Part shown: positions 46,019-56,625 of the stretch, piece after piece
Position numbering within the stretch: the stretch's first letter is position 1
How the letters are laid out: each line of letters starts with the position of its first letter
Source: Cryptomeria japonica
Lineage: Eukaryota > Streptophyta > Pinopsida > Cupressales > Cupressaceae
Assembly: GCF_030272615.1 (NCBI RefSeq)
Contig: NC_081405.1
Coordinates: 474,390,008-474,454,007 of the forward strand
Direction: 5' to 3'
DNA length: 64,000 nt
Made by a program: the position numbers and the translations under genes
Notes under the pieces: model-generated
What the model was told of the DNA's origin: nothing
The model's input: the letters and a program-made list of their open reading frames with translations, nothing else
Databases searched by the model: none

Positions 46019-46124
46019 TAAAAGATATTAATTTTTTAATCATTAAGATTTTTTTTAAATTAATATAAATGTAAGCATATGGTCTTATATCCTTGAGCCA
46101 TTTATTTCAAAAAGCAAGTCTTCC

Positions 46125-46920
46125 ACTTATTTGTTGTAGGCAATACTATTTCATTCACTAAAGCCCAATTAATCAATTAGTTTGCACCAATCAAAAGTGA
46201 TTATTATTTTTGCTTTCAAAATAAACTTGGTTTTTGTAAAGTTGAGATTTATATTTTTAAATTTAAGATATTATAAAAAATTATTTATCTCCAATTGGTT
46301 TTTAAAAATTGGTGTTATAGGAGCAAATTTTTAGGAATGGTAGATTTTTTAAGCTTTTTTAGATTTTTTTTTTTATCTTTTTTTTAAATGTCTATTTTAA
46401 ATAGTTTTTTTCATTTTTTATTATTATTAGTACTTGTCTTAGACAATGCTATTGCATTGTCAATCAATTAGTTTGCACCAATCAAAAGGTTGTTATTTTT
46501 TCTTTCAAAATAAACTTGGTTTTTGTAAAGTTGAGATTTATATTTTTTAATTTAAAATATTGTAGAAATTATTTATGTACACTATGATTGATTTTAAAAA
46601 TTTGGAGTTATAGGAGCAAAATTTTAGGAATGATAGATTTTTTAGGTTCTTTTGGATTTCTTTGTATTTTAGAAAAATAAATGTCTATTTTAAATAGTTT
46701 TTTTAATTATTAGTACTTGTCGTAGGCAATACTATTGCATTCACTGAAGCGCTTTAATCAATTAGTTTGCACCAATCAAAAGCGATTATTATTTTTGCTT
46801 TAAAAAGAAACTTGGATTTTGTAAAGTTGAGATTTATATTTTTAAATTTAAGATATTATAAAAATTATTTATCTACATTATGATTGGTTTAAAACATTTA
46901 GTGTTATAGGAGCAAATTAT
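46125..46920. repeat. AT-rich tandem repeat of about 290-305 bp, nearly three copies
   Basis: The phrase ATCAATTAGTTTGCACCAAT occurs in each copy (about 46172, 46461 and 46758). The flanking words (TAGGCAATACTATT, AACTTGG, TTTTTGTAAAGTTGAGATTT, TTATAGGAGCAAA) recur in the same order. Copies differ by point changes and small indels. No ORF is present. Unit length could fit a small non-autonomous element, but I see no terminal inverted repeats or site duplications. Confidence 0.8.
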
Positions 46921-47056
46921 TTTATTTTTTTGACAAAAAGGGGTAAAAATTTATTCAAACAAAAAAAAGATACAAAGCAGAGGCCTCAGGCCCACCAAGA
47001 AAAGAACACAACCGAACAACCAAAAGACAACTACAACAAAGCCACTACATAAACTT

Positions 47057-48103
47057 TGATAAACTTATAAAGCACTGAGAGGGGGGGGTGAATCAGTCAT
47101 AGCAAAAACAATAACACTTTAATTGCAGACCAATAAAAACTCTTAATCAATTTACCAATTACTTTGCATATAATCCAAAGTGTTATAAAAGCATTCACCA
47201 CAATCAAAACATTCACCATAACACAAACATTTATACGTGGAAAACCCAACTGGGAAAAACCACGGTGAGATAGAACTCACAAGTTAACTATCTGTAGAAT
47301 AGGTGACTGACTAGTTAGGGTCTATAAAAATGCTCTGTTGGGAGCAGATCCTGTTAAAGATCCCAAGCACCTGTTAGGAGCTATACCTAGTTAAAGGTAA
47401 CCTCAGTGGATGATTTAGATCCAAGTTAATGAATCACCTTGTTAGAGGATTTCTACAATGAAGCTTGTTAGAGCTTACTCGGTTAGGGGATTTAACTATT
47501 GTAGTGGTTAGAAAACAATAGGTGGTATGATCTAAGAATAGCACATTCTGCTTGTTTAGATCCTTTTCTGCTCACACATTACTGCATCACCGAAATACTT
47601 TGCAACTCTTTCGACAAATCGCATCCACTTCAACTCATAACATCACTTCTATCTTGCATGTCAAATATCTCATTACAATGTCTTTTTATAGACATTAGAT
47701 TTCATCTCGGCTCTAGAACCTTGACACAATTTCTTAGGTTCAGTGAATCTAAACAATCTTCCTTAACACGACACAAATCACCACCATAGTGTTAGTTGGT
47801 GGTAACACATCACAACTGGTGATAACTCATCACACAAACTAGGAAACCGGTTGGAACACCGATACCGGTTGAGTGTTGACTGCATCAAACTCACATACGG
47901 ATTGTCTCCATGCACCTCCTTGTCTCTCTTTGTTGCATCTCGAAACTGGTAGCAGTGGAACTAATCAAAACCGATTGTCTTAACTACATATATCGGTTTA
48001 GACATCTTCATACCGGTTGAACTTACTCTATACAAATGATATTGATTTAACCTTAACTAAGATGACTATGACAATCAAAAAATGTGTGCCATCAATGACA
48101 ACA
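47057..48103 (-). repeat. Solo Copia LTR related to family III, minus strand
   Basis: On the minus strand it starts TGTTGTCATTGATGGCAC, has the U-rich hairpin at 47236-47264 in its best-paired form, the C-rich run near 47075-47098, and ends TTTATCA. Flanks (AACTT and CATGA) do not match, so no TSD is visible. It splits the 3' tail of a LINE. It is clearly diverged from the LTRs at 3294 and 49528. Confidence 0.72.
47236..47264 (-). promoter_or_regulatory. ENE-like hairpin, perfect CGTGG/CCACG version
   Basis: On the minus strand: CGTGG, five T, CCC, AGTT, GGG, four T, CCACG. Compared with Copia B (CGAGG/CCTCG) the central pair is T-A instead of A-T, a compensatory double change. Confidence 0.55.
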
Positions 48104-48109
48104 CATGAA

Positions 48110-48373
48110 GTCATTAGATACAAAAATCATCATCATGCCAACATACTTATCCTCCAAAACTAGCCTATCTAAGATCTCAAGATAACCATAAGGTAAACCA
48201 TCCCTTCCACCAACATCACAGACCTCCACATTCTCAGAGGCCCACTTTTCCAAGTTGTCGGCCACTCTATTCCACTCTCTGGGAATATGACAAAAGGAAA
48301 AAAAATCCAAGTATCTGCGGAGATGTAAAATCTGTCTAACCACAAAAGCTAATTTCCAACTAACATCCTCCAA
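48110..48373 (-). pseudogene. LINE RNase H C-terminal tail
   Basis: Minus strand. SWKLAFVVRQILHLRRYLDF is followed by HIPREWNRVADNLEKWASEN. The HxPREWNxxAD motif is the conserved end of the RNase H domain in plant LINEs. Nothing upstream remains. It has a different sequence from the RNase H tail of the LINE at 43595, so they are separate subfamilies. Confidence 0.85.
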
Positions 48374-49527
48374 GACCTGATTATATATAGAGAGAGAAGA
48401 AGATGGAGATATAGATGGAATCGAAGATAGAGATGGAGAATGGGGAGAGGAAAATGGAGAGGTGGAGAGAGATATGAAAGAGATAAAGAGAGAGGGGAGA
48501 GGAATATATAGACATGGAAGAGAAAAAGAAATAGTTGGAGAGAGATGAAGATATAGAAAGATAAAGATAGAGATAGGAAGTGATATATAGATAGAGGGAG
48601 ATATATAGTGGTAGAAGGAGATAGAGATAGAGGGATAGATGAAATAAGTGATAGGGAGAGATAGATATAGATAGGAAATGAGATAATGATATAGAGGTCC
48701 AAAGAGAGGGAGAATCAGAGAGATATGGATGGATAGGAGGAGGCATGTCTAGAGACTAGGGAGAGAGATGAAGATAGAGAAAAAGACGAGGGGGGAAAAA
48801 AAGATGGAGCAAGGGAGAGGGGGAGATGAAGATAAAAAGAGAGGAGATAGAGAGGGAGAGACAAAGAGGAAGAGATAGATAGATATACAAAGGAAGAGGG
48901 AGAGATTATGTGTGTGTGTGTGCACATATATATACACATACACACACACACATACATACATATATACATGGTGAGATAGAGCTAGAGAGTTAGAGATATA
49001 GAGAGAGGGGAAGAGGAAGAGAGATAAACAAATGGACAAATAGAGATGGAGAGAGGGTGAGAGATATTTATTGGAAAAGAAAGAGAGAGATATAGAGGTA
49101 TACAAGAAGAAAAAGGGAGAGAGAGGTAGAGATAGAGAGATAGATTGTGGGATAGAGAGGGAATGAGGGAGGGAGAGAGGGGGAGAAATAGAGAGGAGGG
49201 TAAGATAAAGGGAGGGATTGGCCCAAAGAGAGAGAGTGGGGGGTATTGATATAGATAGAGGAAACTATAGATAGATAGAGACATACAAGGAAAGAGATAG
49301 AGATATATGTATAAAAATAGATAGATAGACTAGCTAGAGAGAGATGGAGATGAAATATAGAAAAAGATATTGTGGAATAGATATGGAGTAAATGAGAGAG
49401 AGAGGAAGGCAAGAGTGAGAGAAAGGAGCTAACAAAGACAAGTAATAGAGAGAAATCTTTAGCATTTAGAGAGAGAGAAAGTAGAGAGATATAAAAAGAG
49501 GGAGCGAGATAGGGAGATATACATTTT
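48374..49527. repeat. 1.15 kb purine-rich (GA/GATA)n tract with an internal TG/CA run
   Basis: The plus strand is almost only G and A with T interspersed (AGAGAGAT, GATAGA, GGGAGAG). Around 48905-48965 there is a TGTGTGTG run, then alternating CACATATATATACACA. Long open frames on the minus strand spelling Ser/Leu/Pro repeats are by-products of the simple sequence. Confidence 0.9.
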
Positions 49528-50631
49528 GGTGCATAGAGATAACTGTTTTATCTTGAGAATGAGCGAGTACATTGCATGAAGTGGAAACCGCGTGATGAGT
49601 TATAGGATCCAATGTGCGGTGATCCAAGAGCGGTCGAGGTTGTCTAGAATAATGTGCAAATGATTGCTATGTAATCTAACGATCATGTTTCAACCGATTT
49701 GTTTGTAATCTCTATGAGATCCTAGGTTTTGTGATGTGTTATCGACCTATTGTTTTGCTTATAAGGTCGATGAGTTGTTTTGTAGTAGTGTTGGCAATTT
49801 TGGTTAAGTGTCAGTTTGATTGATTTCCAAACCAGAAGGAGTATCTGCAGAATGTTTTGAAGGTGGATAGGAGAATGAATAGGATCTGACCAAGCAGAAT
49901 AGTGTTATTACCAGATCAGCAAAAACCTTCTTGTTCTCTAACAATTACAATAGTTAAATCCCTTAACTGGGTAAGCTTTAACAGGCTTAGTGTTTTCTAA
50001 ATCCTCTAACTAGGTGATCCATTAGCTTGGATTTGAAATCTTCTATCGAGGTTACTCCTAACAGGGTATTGTAGTCAATCCCTTAACCGGGTGGTCCTTA
50101 ACCAGATCTGTTCCTAATAGGACATTTTTGTAAAGCTTCTAACAAGGCTTGGCTCCTAACAGGGAAAACTTCAGAAGAGTTCAGAATACTTGTGGGTATT
50201 CATCCCCACCGTGGTTTTTCTCGTTTGGGTTTCCACCTCAAAAATCATTGTGTCAAGTGGTGAATGGTTTTTGTGGTTATGTTTTGATATGGTTAATCTG
50301 TTTAACTGGTAAAGCCACTTAGATGTGTTAAGATAATCAGAAGTGATTTGAAAAGTGCTATTACTAATGTTAGTAAAGTGTTTTGATGTTTTAGTTAATT
50401 AGTTTGATAGTTTCAGATATGTTACACTGTTATATTGGTATTCCAATCAACTGGTAAACTTGACAGTGCAGTTGCAGTTTATAGTTCAATGTTGAACCAC
50501 TTAGTTCAATGATTGATTTATGAGTTGGGTTTGAGTTTGGTGAAAGTTTCGTTTGTTTTCTATCTACAAATTCACCCCCCCCCCCCCCTCTCACTAGTCA
50601 TTCGGATCCTTATTTATTCATCATATCATCA
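49528..50631 (+). repeat. Truncated family III Copia LTR
   Basis: It aligns with 3577-4686 (AGAGATAACTG, GTAATCTCTATGAG, AACAAGGCTTGGCTC) and lacks the first about 285 bp. The U-rich hairpin is at 50210-50237, and a C-rich run of 15 or more is at 50574-50588. The right end is near 50631 (ATCATCA). No PBS or internal region follows. Confidence 0.82.
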
Positions 50632-50747
50632 TATCTCTATCTCTCCCTCCCTATCTATATTTTATCTCAGTATCTCTATATATTATTCACTATTTTTCAT
50701 TCATCTCTCTCACTCTCTCTATATCCTTCTCCACCTCTCCATTTAAT
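50632..50747. repeat. Short pyrimidine-rich (TCTC)n tract
   Basis: TCTCTATCTCTCC-type sequence, complementary in composition to the purine tract on the other side of the LTR. So the polarity flips across the LTR. Confidence 0.7.
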
Positions 50748-51648
50748 GTTTTTGGCAGGATTTCCATCAAGGGAGGTACAGGGCCATGCTTGTTGTAGTG
50801 ACTCATGTCATGTCTACATACTCTAACTTTGGAAGGTCAGTCAATCCATCTTCTCAGGGTTGCCTTTTGTGGGTATGGCTAGGTTGCTTGCATGTACACA
50901 ATGTCAAGTGCATGCACTTCCCTGCACTCCCAGACTAACATGCAGGGGTCAAAATCACTCTTGTAACCATTTTTTTATATAAAGGTTGTTAAGCCTCATT
51001 GTAAAGGGTTCTCTCCCTGGTGCCTTGAGCTTTCCTATGCTCTTTATCTTCTCTTGAAGACTTGTAATTATTTTTGCGATTTTGCAACTGTAAGTTTGGC
51101 CTTTGGCCTTTGAATGAATTTAAATTACATTCTTGCCTTCCTTCAACTTATGCATGTTGTGTATGTTCCCTTACCTTCATCATATGTGTGTGTTTTGTGG
51201 CTCTTCTCTCCATATATGTTGTGTTAACTTGTTTTTCTGAGTGTGGCTTGTGGGAATCCTTTTCCCCTCTTGACACTTAGTAAATTCTAAACTCCATACA
51301 TGTGTTTGGGTCACTCATGCAACTGAATTTTGTGCATCTCCTGGGTGTTTTAGTTGAATCTTTGTGTCATTTCGGGTAGGGAGAGAAATAATCTCTTCTT
51401 GGTGCATCACCTCCTTTTGTTTTAAGCATTTCTCTCTTCCCTTTACCTCTGCAATCCATTAGGATAGGCCTAGGAGTTAGTTTTGAAGTGTTGAGTTGCT
51501 TCAACACCTCCACCTAGATTGAGAAGGAAGTCGGCATTCTCTGGAGATTCAACCCCTTGTGCAAGGTCCCACACTTCGGGGTTGTTTCCATGTTTCACAA
51601 GGTTGCTGAGTTGATAGCTCAGCAAGGGTGCGAGCTTTTGTGATAGCA
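50748..51648 (+). repeat. Probable 5' LTR of Gypsy-like element E
   Basis: The right end (GATAGCA, 51642-51648) is followed by a Gypsy-type PBS, which fixes the LTR end. A TATA box (TATATAAAGG, near 50975) and pyrimidine-rich downstream sequence fit a promoter. The left end is uncertain; TGTTTTTGGCAGG at 50748 is the best TG start after the simple repeat. No second copy is in the window. Confidence 0.55.
50975..50984 (+). promoter_or_regulatory. TATA box of element E LTR
   Basis: TATATAAAGG lies about 670 bp before the LTR end and 5' of a T/C-rich region. It is recognised by sequence and position only. Confidence 0.5.
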
Positions 51649-51650
51649 GT

Positions 51651-51670
51651 TTTTGGCACGCCCGGTGGGA
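51651..51670 (+). other. Primer-binding site of element E
   Basis: TTTTGGCACGCCCGGTGGGA follows the LTR end by two bases. It resembles the TTTGGCGCCCACCGTGGG class of Gypsy sites but with changes. It differs from the sites of elements F and G. Confidence 0.65.
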
Positions 51671-51779
51671 CTTAGCTCAACATACATGCTAAGAATTTAG
51701 TGCTAATTCTTAGTGTTTCTGCCTTTAGAGGCAATCACCTTTCAAGCATTTGGCGACTCTGCTCAAAGTCCAGTTCTTG

Positions 51780-51950
51780 TTCATACGAAGTTTCTGACTC
51801 GGGACCCTGGAACCCCCAGGTTCCCAAGTCACCAACTCCGGAACCCCCAAGTTATGAAGTTCACATGTCCAGTTCCCCGAAACCCCCAGGTTCCGAAGTG
51901 CCCAAATTCTCAACTCTGAAACCCCGAGGTTCTGAAGTCCTGTAGTCCTA
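51780..51950 (+). repeat. Short array of hairpin-forming CCCCAGGTTCC repeats in element E
   Basis: Four to five degenerate units contain GGAACCCCCAGGTTCC-like cores (best at 51809-51824), a 6-bp inverted repeat around a CCCA loop. One frame reads PWNPQVPKSPTPEPPSYEVH, so it may be coding. The same core recurs as a much larger array in the LTR of element F. Confidence 0.7.
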
Positions 51951-52365
51951 AGCCCAAGCAAATTGAAGATTTGATGTGTTCTTCAGTTCATCAAGCCTTT
52001 GCAGGCAACATCTTTCAAGCACCTAGCGACTCAACAATCATTTGGTGGATCTGTGGTATGTTATCAGTCTCTGGTTGAGAGAGTTCATCTGCTCTTTTAA
52101 GCATTTTGTTAAAAAAGCTCCATCTCTTTCAAATGCTTTAAAATGAGTTCATATCATGGGTGTAACTTCTATTCACCCCCATTCTATAACAATGCCAACC
52201 ATTTTTCCCCTACTTACTAACAGGACCGAACTAGAACTTCTCCTAGTTTCAACCCAAACAACTTCACTTCAGCAGCAGGTGGGTACTTTCCTAATGCTTG
52301 CCACCCACCCCTGCTCAACCTTCTTGGCAGCCCAACCAACCCCAAGATGACGAAAAAGGCAAATT

Positions 52366-53720
52366 GCAAAAATCAAAAGTGTGTTGCTTGATTTCACCAA
52401 GCAGCTGGAGGAGTTGAAGAGACAATAGGAATGGGATTTACAGCACGATCAGCTTGCTTATCAGGCTCAGCTTCGGCAACAACAGATGGGATCCCAAAGA
52501 CAACATAGGGAGTTCCTTGTGAGGCATCTTGCCTCTACTAGGAAGGAAGAAATTAAGTAGCTAGCAGCCATAGAGATGTGGCTCATACAAGAGAAGGTTT
52601 CTACCCCTAGGGTTCCTAAGTTTGAAATCCCAAGCTTCAGGAAGGGGAGACCTCCCAAGCCTTCAATTGCCCCCCTTAGTTTTAAAACTCCAAGTTTCAA
52701 GGGAGCTCCAGTTGTTATTATACAGGAACCTTCTCCTTAGTGTCATTTGCAAAACCCACCACCTAGGCCCTTTCCTGATGCTATCTCCCTTTTTAAGGAT
52801 GGACTTGTTGTATGGAGGATGGATGGTTCCCATCCTCATCATGAGGAAGGGGTTCAATCAGCCATTCGGGAGTCTTCATATGCTCTAAAGGAAGAGGAAT
52901 CGGCAATGTTGCGGGAGGATATTGAGAACAATCAGTTGCAGTGGGTCATTGAACATGAGGAGTGTGAAGTTAAAGAGGACATTGTCCTCTCATTTAACAA
53001 TCTTCCTTTATTTATTGATCATGAGGAGAAGGATATGTCTACACCTTCCCTGGTGGTATCTCTGGAGCAACATGTTATTCTTGAGGAGGGCACAAGGGGT
53101 AATGTTTTTACTACAGATTGCATGGCAGATGGATCGTACCATGAACTTGAGGTTGTTGCATTTTGTTGCTAGGAGGAGGAAACAAAAACAAAGAGACTTG
53201 CTGGAGATTTTAGATCTTCTTGTGAGGTGTCTCATAAACTTGAGATTTGTGCTGATGAGTTGGATATCAGCACATGTGATTATGATGTATGTTGGTTCTC
53301 CCCTATCCTTGAAAATGATGATGTTGAATATAAGGTCTTTATTCATGGTGAAGATGTTTCTTTTAGCATTAGGGATGATGTGCCTGAGCTTGAATGTTTC
53401 ACTTGGGACCAACATGCCAAGTTTGATGGCGTTGAGCAACAACATGTTGGTCATGCTGATAGTCTTTTGGTCGCTCAACTTGACAGTATACCCGAGATTA
53501 AAAGTTTCCAATTTGATGTCTTTGAAGAGTCCCCGTATGCTGGCCAAGACAGAGATATGGTATACTTTTCATCATGATGTGAGTTCGAGGCCTTTTCTTT
53601 TGGTTTCAACTCACGTCAAGAGGAGGTCTGCTGTTGTGGAAAAAATGATGCACCCTTGTATAAAAGAGATACCTTCTCTTTTGCATGGAGTGGTTCTTTT
53701 GATGCTAGTCAACTCCTAAA
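52366..53720 (+). pseudogene. Unrecognised acidic ORF of element E
   Basis: One frame can be followed from about 52366 to 53720, with stops at 52426, 52558, 52738, 53170 and 53575. It begins with a Gln/Leu/Glu-rich helix (TKQLEELKRQ, AYQAQLRQQQMGSQRQHREF), then a basic-proline part (VPKFEIPSFRKGRPPKPS) and a long acidic region with many Asp/Glu and Val (HEECEVKEDIVLSFNNLPLF, LDISTCDYDVCWFSPILEND). I see no capsid, zinc knuckle, protease, RT or other known motif. It lies where gag should start after the E PBS. It may be a very divergent gag or an extra ORF; I cannot choose. Confidence 0.5.
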
Positions 53721-53737
53721 AACTCCCCCTTACTACT

Positions 53738-54192
53738 ATGTGTATGCTTCATGCATCCCCGGATGTCTCAGGAGGCTATTTTCTATGGCTTCCCTATGAT
53801 GGCAAGGTAAATGGTGAAGTGTTCTTTCACCACATGAGTAGTATGTGTGATCTTATGCATGCATACAAGAGATTTAAACCATTGCAACTAGATGGTGAAT
53901 GTAACAATGGTATGAGGGGGATCAGCTCCTTCAAAAGGTTCCTCTTTGACAGAGGAAAAAGCAATCAGTTGCCTCTTATTGTAACAATGTAAATATTAGT
54001 TAGGTTTCTTGTTTTCCAAGAAGAGCACAAGCACAGGTTGTTCCCCTTTAGAATGGTTGATCTTAATCCTTTAGAGGTTACAGAGAAGAGAGTTTTCCTT
54101 TTTCTTGTAGTTGTGACTCTACGCCCAATGGATTACATAGGCTACTGATCTATATGTTTAGCAGGCAAGCATCCCGCAAAGGTCGCCAAAAA
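53738..54192 (+). other. Tail of element E up to the F LTR
   Basis: An 84-codon open stretch (53738-53992, SPDVSGGYFLWLPYDGKVNG) lies in another frame from the ORF before it and may be its frameshifted end. The following 200 bp are non-coding. AAGGTCGCCAAAAA immediately precedes TGTTGTCATT, like the end of an element's polypurine region. Confidence 0.4.
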
Positions 54193-54309
54193 TGTTGTCA
54201 TTTTATGACACCCTTGGTCCAACAGTAAGAACCAATCAGAGTATGTTCTATGGACCACCACTGCCTCAGCTGATCAAGGAGAAAACAATGGAATCATGAA
54301 GTATGAAGT

Positions 54310-54975
54310 GTTGTCTTGCCAGACCCCCCAGGTTCCCAAGTCTTCCCAACTTCAGTGACCCAAGTCTCCAAAATTTCCCCAACTTCAGTGACCCATGTCT
54401 CCGAAGTTCCTAAGCCTTCTCTTCCTCTCTCTTTCCCAAAACTCCAGAACCTCGAAGTTCCCAAGTCCCAAGTCTTCCCAACTTCGATGACCTAGGTCTC
54501 TAAAGTTCCCCCAACTTCAGTGACCCAAGTCTCTGAAGCTCACCCAACATCGGTGACCCAGGTCTCTGAAGTTCCCCCAACTTCGGTGACCCAAGTCTCT
54601 GAAGTTCCTAAGTCTTCTCTTCTTCAACCCCGGATCTCTGGAATCCCCAGGTTCCCAAGTTCCTAAGTCTTTGACCCCGGAACTCTGAAACCCCTAGGTT
54701 CCCAAGTTCCTAGTTCTTCTACCCCAGAACTTTGGAACCCCCAGGTTCCCAAGTTCCTTGTTCTTCTACCCTGGAACTCCAGAACCCCCAGGTTCCCAAG
54801 TTCCTAGTTCCTCTAACTCAGAACTCCGGAACCCTCAGGTTCCCAAGTTCCTTATTCCTCAAACCCGAAACTCTAGAACCCCCAGGTTCTCAAGTTCCTA
54901 AGTCTTCAACCCCGAAACTCCACAACCCCTAGGTTCCCAAGTTCCTAATTCTTCTACCTCGGAAATCCATTTGCA
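54310..54975 (+). repeat. Two adjoining minisatellites (33-bp and 47-bp units) in the LTR of F
   Basis: The first part (to about 54625) has units of 33 bp with CAACTTCGGTGACCCAAGTC as core; three consecutive exact-length copies lie around 54505-54605. The second part (54626-54975) has seven copies of a 47-bp unit with the core GGAACCCCCAGGTTCC (for example 54734-54749), a 6-bp stem with CCCA loop, then CAAGTTCCTAGTTCTTCT. Unit lengths are not multiples of three in the second part, so it is not a protein repeat. Confidence 0.85.
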
Positions 54976-55189
54976 AAGGCAAAAAAACCCTTTTTCGTTT
55001 CACAAATTTTTTGGAGGACCGCGAACACTTTCAACATGGTCCTGACAACTTTTCCTCAAATTCACAGAGCAGCTTCGTCTCGACATATTATAACCAGATC
55101 CAGGTTGATAGCTTCATCTCATGCTTCCATCTCGAGTTATAATCAGTTATTTTCTACTTTTACACTTAACATAATTCAATCATTTTTCA

Positions 55190-55200
55190 TTATAAAAGAG
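55190..55200 (+). promoter_or_regulatory. TATA box of element F LTR
   Basis: TTATAAAAGAG lies about 220 bp upstream of the PBS, a normal distance for a Gypsy LTR promoter. Confidence 0.55.
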
Positions 55201-55411
55201 GGGTAAAGTTTATCATTTCTATCCCATTATCAATTCATTTAGTATTCAATCTCTACCCGAAGAGATTGGATCTAGTGAATTCCCCTTCTTTTAAATGTAA
55301 TTTGAATAAGGTGTTTGAAGGGAAATCCGCAGTCAAACTTCCATCTCTCCTCGGAGGGAAGAAAAACTTTCCTCTTGATCTCTCCATCATTCACCCTTTT
55401 TCACTATTATA

Positions 55412-55429
55412 TTTTGGTGAACCCAACGT
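55412..55429 (+). other. Primer-binding site of element F
   Basis: TTTTGGTGAACCCAACGT resembles the site of element G (TTGGTGAACCTGGCGTGA), so F and G belong to related Gypsy lineages. Confidence 0.6.
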
Positions 55430-56625
55430 CTTGCATGCTTTATTATGAAAATCATTACATATTTTTCATTTACAAGTTTAATTTTTCTGCAAACTTAGTG
55501 GTCAATTCATTCAAAAACCTTAGTTTTTAAAATTGAAATTGAACTTGTGTTTTGGTAAAAATTGCTTGTTATTGTCTTAGATCTGAAAAATTGCTTTGTT
55601 TGTCAAATTCAATTTCTTCATCATCTTGTTCAATTTGCAAATCAAATTCACAAAATTAAGATGTTAATTGTCAAAACCCTAATTTGTAAGAATCATCTTG
55701 GAATTTTGCAAAAAATGAATTTCCATTTTATTTTTAGATTTTTGACTGTTTTCAGACTTATCTTTTGTCCTAAAATTCAAATTTTCAATTTCCCTCCTTT
55801 TTCAAAATTCAATATTTCAAAAATTTAGTGGTTAGGTCCTAAAACCCTAATTTTCAAATTTAATTGGCTTTTGTGCAAATTTCAATCAATTTCAGTTTTC
55901 TAAACATTTTTCAAGGTGTCCCTATCCATTAGGTTTGACCCTTTTCAACTTTTCAATTCAATTCCTCTTTTTTTTCAAAACCCTAATAGGGTCCTATTTT
56001 CCCATCCAAACCTTCATTTCGCCTATCTAGAGATCATAAAATTCGCCAAGTTTTTGGGGGTTCTCTTTAAAATCATCCTAACTTTCATCCCTGAAAATTT
56101 TGAAAAAAGTTGGTCGAACAGTGTGCACTTTCAACACGATCCCTGGCTTTTTTCCCAAAATTTTGGGAGACTGTTATGACTGTATTTAATACCTTAAATC
56201 TAGCTAATTTTTTCAATTTTTGATCCCTCTTAAATCAAAAATACCTTCACAATTCAATATTTCAAATTTTTATAATTAAGTGGTTAATTATACCCTACCC
56301 TGATTTTAAAAATTCTGATTTTATCAATTTAAAATTAAGTCGTATCCTATTGGCCCTAATTTTAAATTCCAATTTCCTTTCATTTATCATAAACTCTTTT
56401 TTTTTTTGGAAATTGTGTCATTTTCTTCTTCCAACAAAGTCAAATTGTTTAATCATTATTTTCTCAAATTTTGCATTATTCAATTTTTGGGCACTTTATT
56501 CCTATCATTCAAAATTCAAATTTTCCCTCTAATGCATGAGTTTCACCACTATTAGTCCTACCTACACCATCCCCGTTAGATGAAGCATTAGAATTAAGGC
56601 TTCCCAAGGTTTGATTCTTGAGGAG
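55430..56625 (+). other. Leader of element F
   Basis: AT-rich and T-rich with repeated CAAAATTC and AACCCTAAT words. No convincing ORF; stretches of 60-90 codons are low-complexity Phe/Ile/Leu. It fits the untranslated leader before gag. Confidence 0.5.

Larger units (their letters stand above)
43584..46029 (+). mobile_element. 5'-truncated LINE with RNase H, complete 3' end
   Basis: A perfect 11-bp duplication TAAAAGATATT (43584-43594 and 46019-46029) brackets the body. The body starts inside ORF2 (FYWNIWWERNKRIFRKERND) and ends with GGCTTCAGCCCTTTTCCTGT and a short A run, the usual plant L1 tail. Only the end of ORF2 and an unusually long 3' untranslated stretch (about 1.65 kb) were copied. 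Confidence 0.88.
46930..48373 (-). mobile_element. Second LINE 3' end, opposite strand, interrupted by an LTR
   Basis: On the minus strand the 3' end reads GGGCCTGAGGCCTCTGC, then TTGTATC, a T run, GAATAAATTTTTACCCCTTTT and a final A-rich end near 46930, a typical plant L1 tail. The coding end (48110-48373) lies to the right, separated by a 1.05 kb LTR at 47057-48103. The right boundary is the junction with the purine tract at 48374, so the element is 5'-truncated. Confidence 0.8.
54193..55409 (+). repeat. 5' LTR of Gypsy element F
   Basis: It starts TGTTGTCATTTTATGACACC, contains the 33-bp and 47-bp tandem arrays (54310-54975) and a TATA box (TATAAAAGAG, near 55190), and ends just before a PBS at about 55412. 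The element runs off the window, so the partner LTR cannot be compared. The boundaries rest on the TG start, promoter and PBS. Confidence 0.6.

Noticed and set aside
47057-48103. Possible target-site duplication of the minus-strand LTR
   Set aside because: The five bases on each side (AACTT and CATGA) do not match under any nearby choice of ends, so I report it without a TSD.
48374-49412. Several 80-120 codon open frames on the minus strand rich in Ser, Leu, Ile and Tyr
   Set aside because: They are translations of the (GA)n simple repeat. Overlapping frames are all open and show no domain.
52922-53719. A 265-codon plus-strand frame rich in Leu and Met over element E
   Set aside because: It overlaps the acidic frame in another phase. 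Its odd composition is what a shadow of an Asp/Glu/Val-rich ORF gives.
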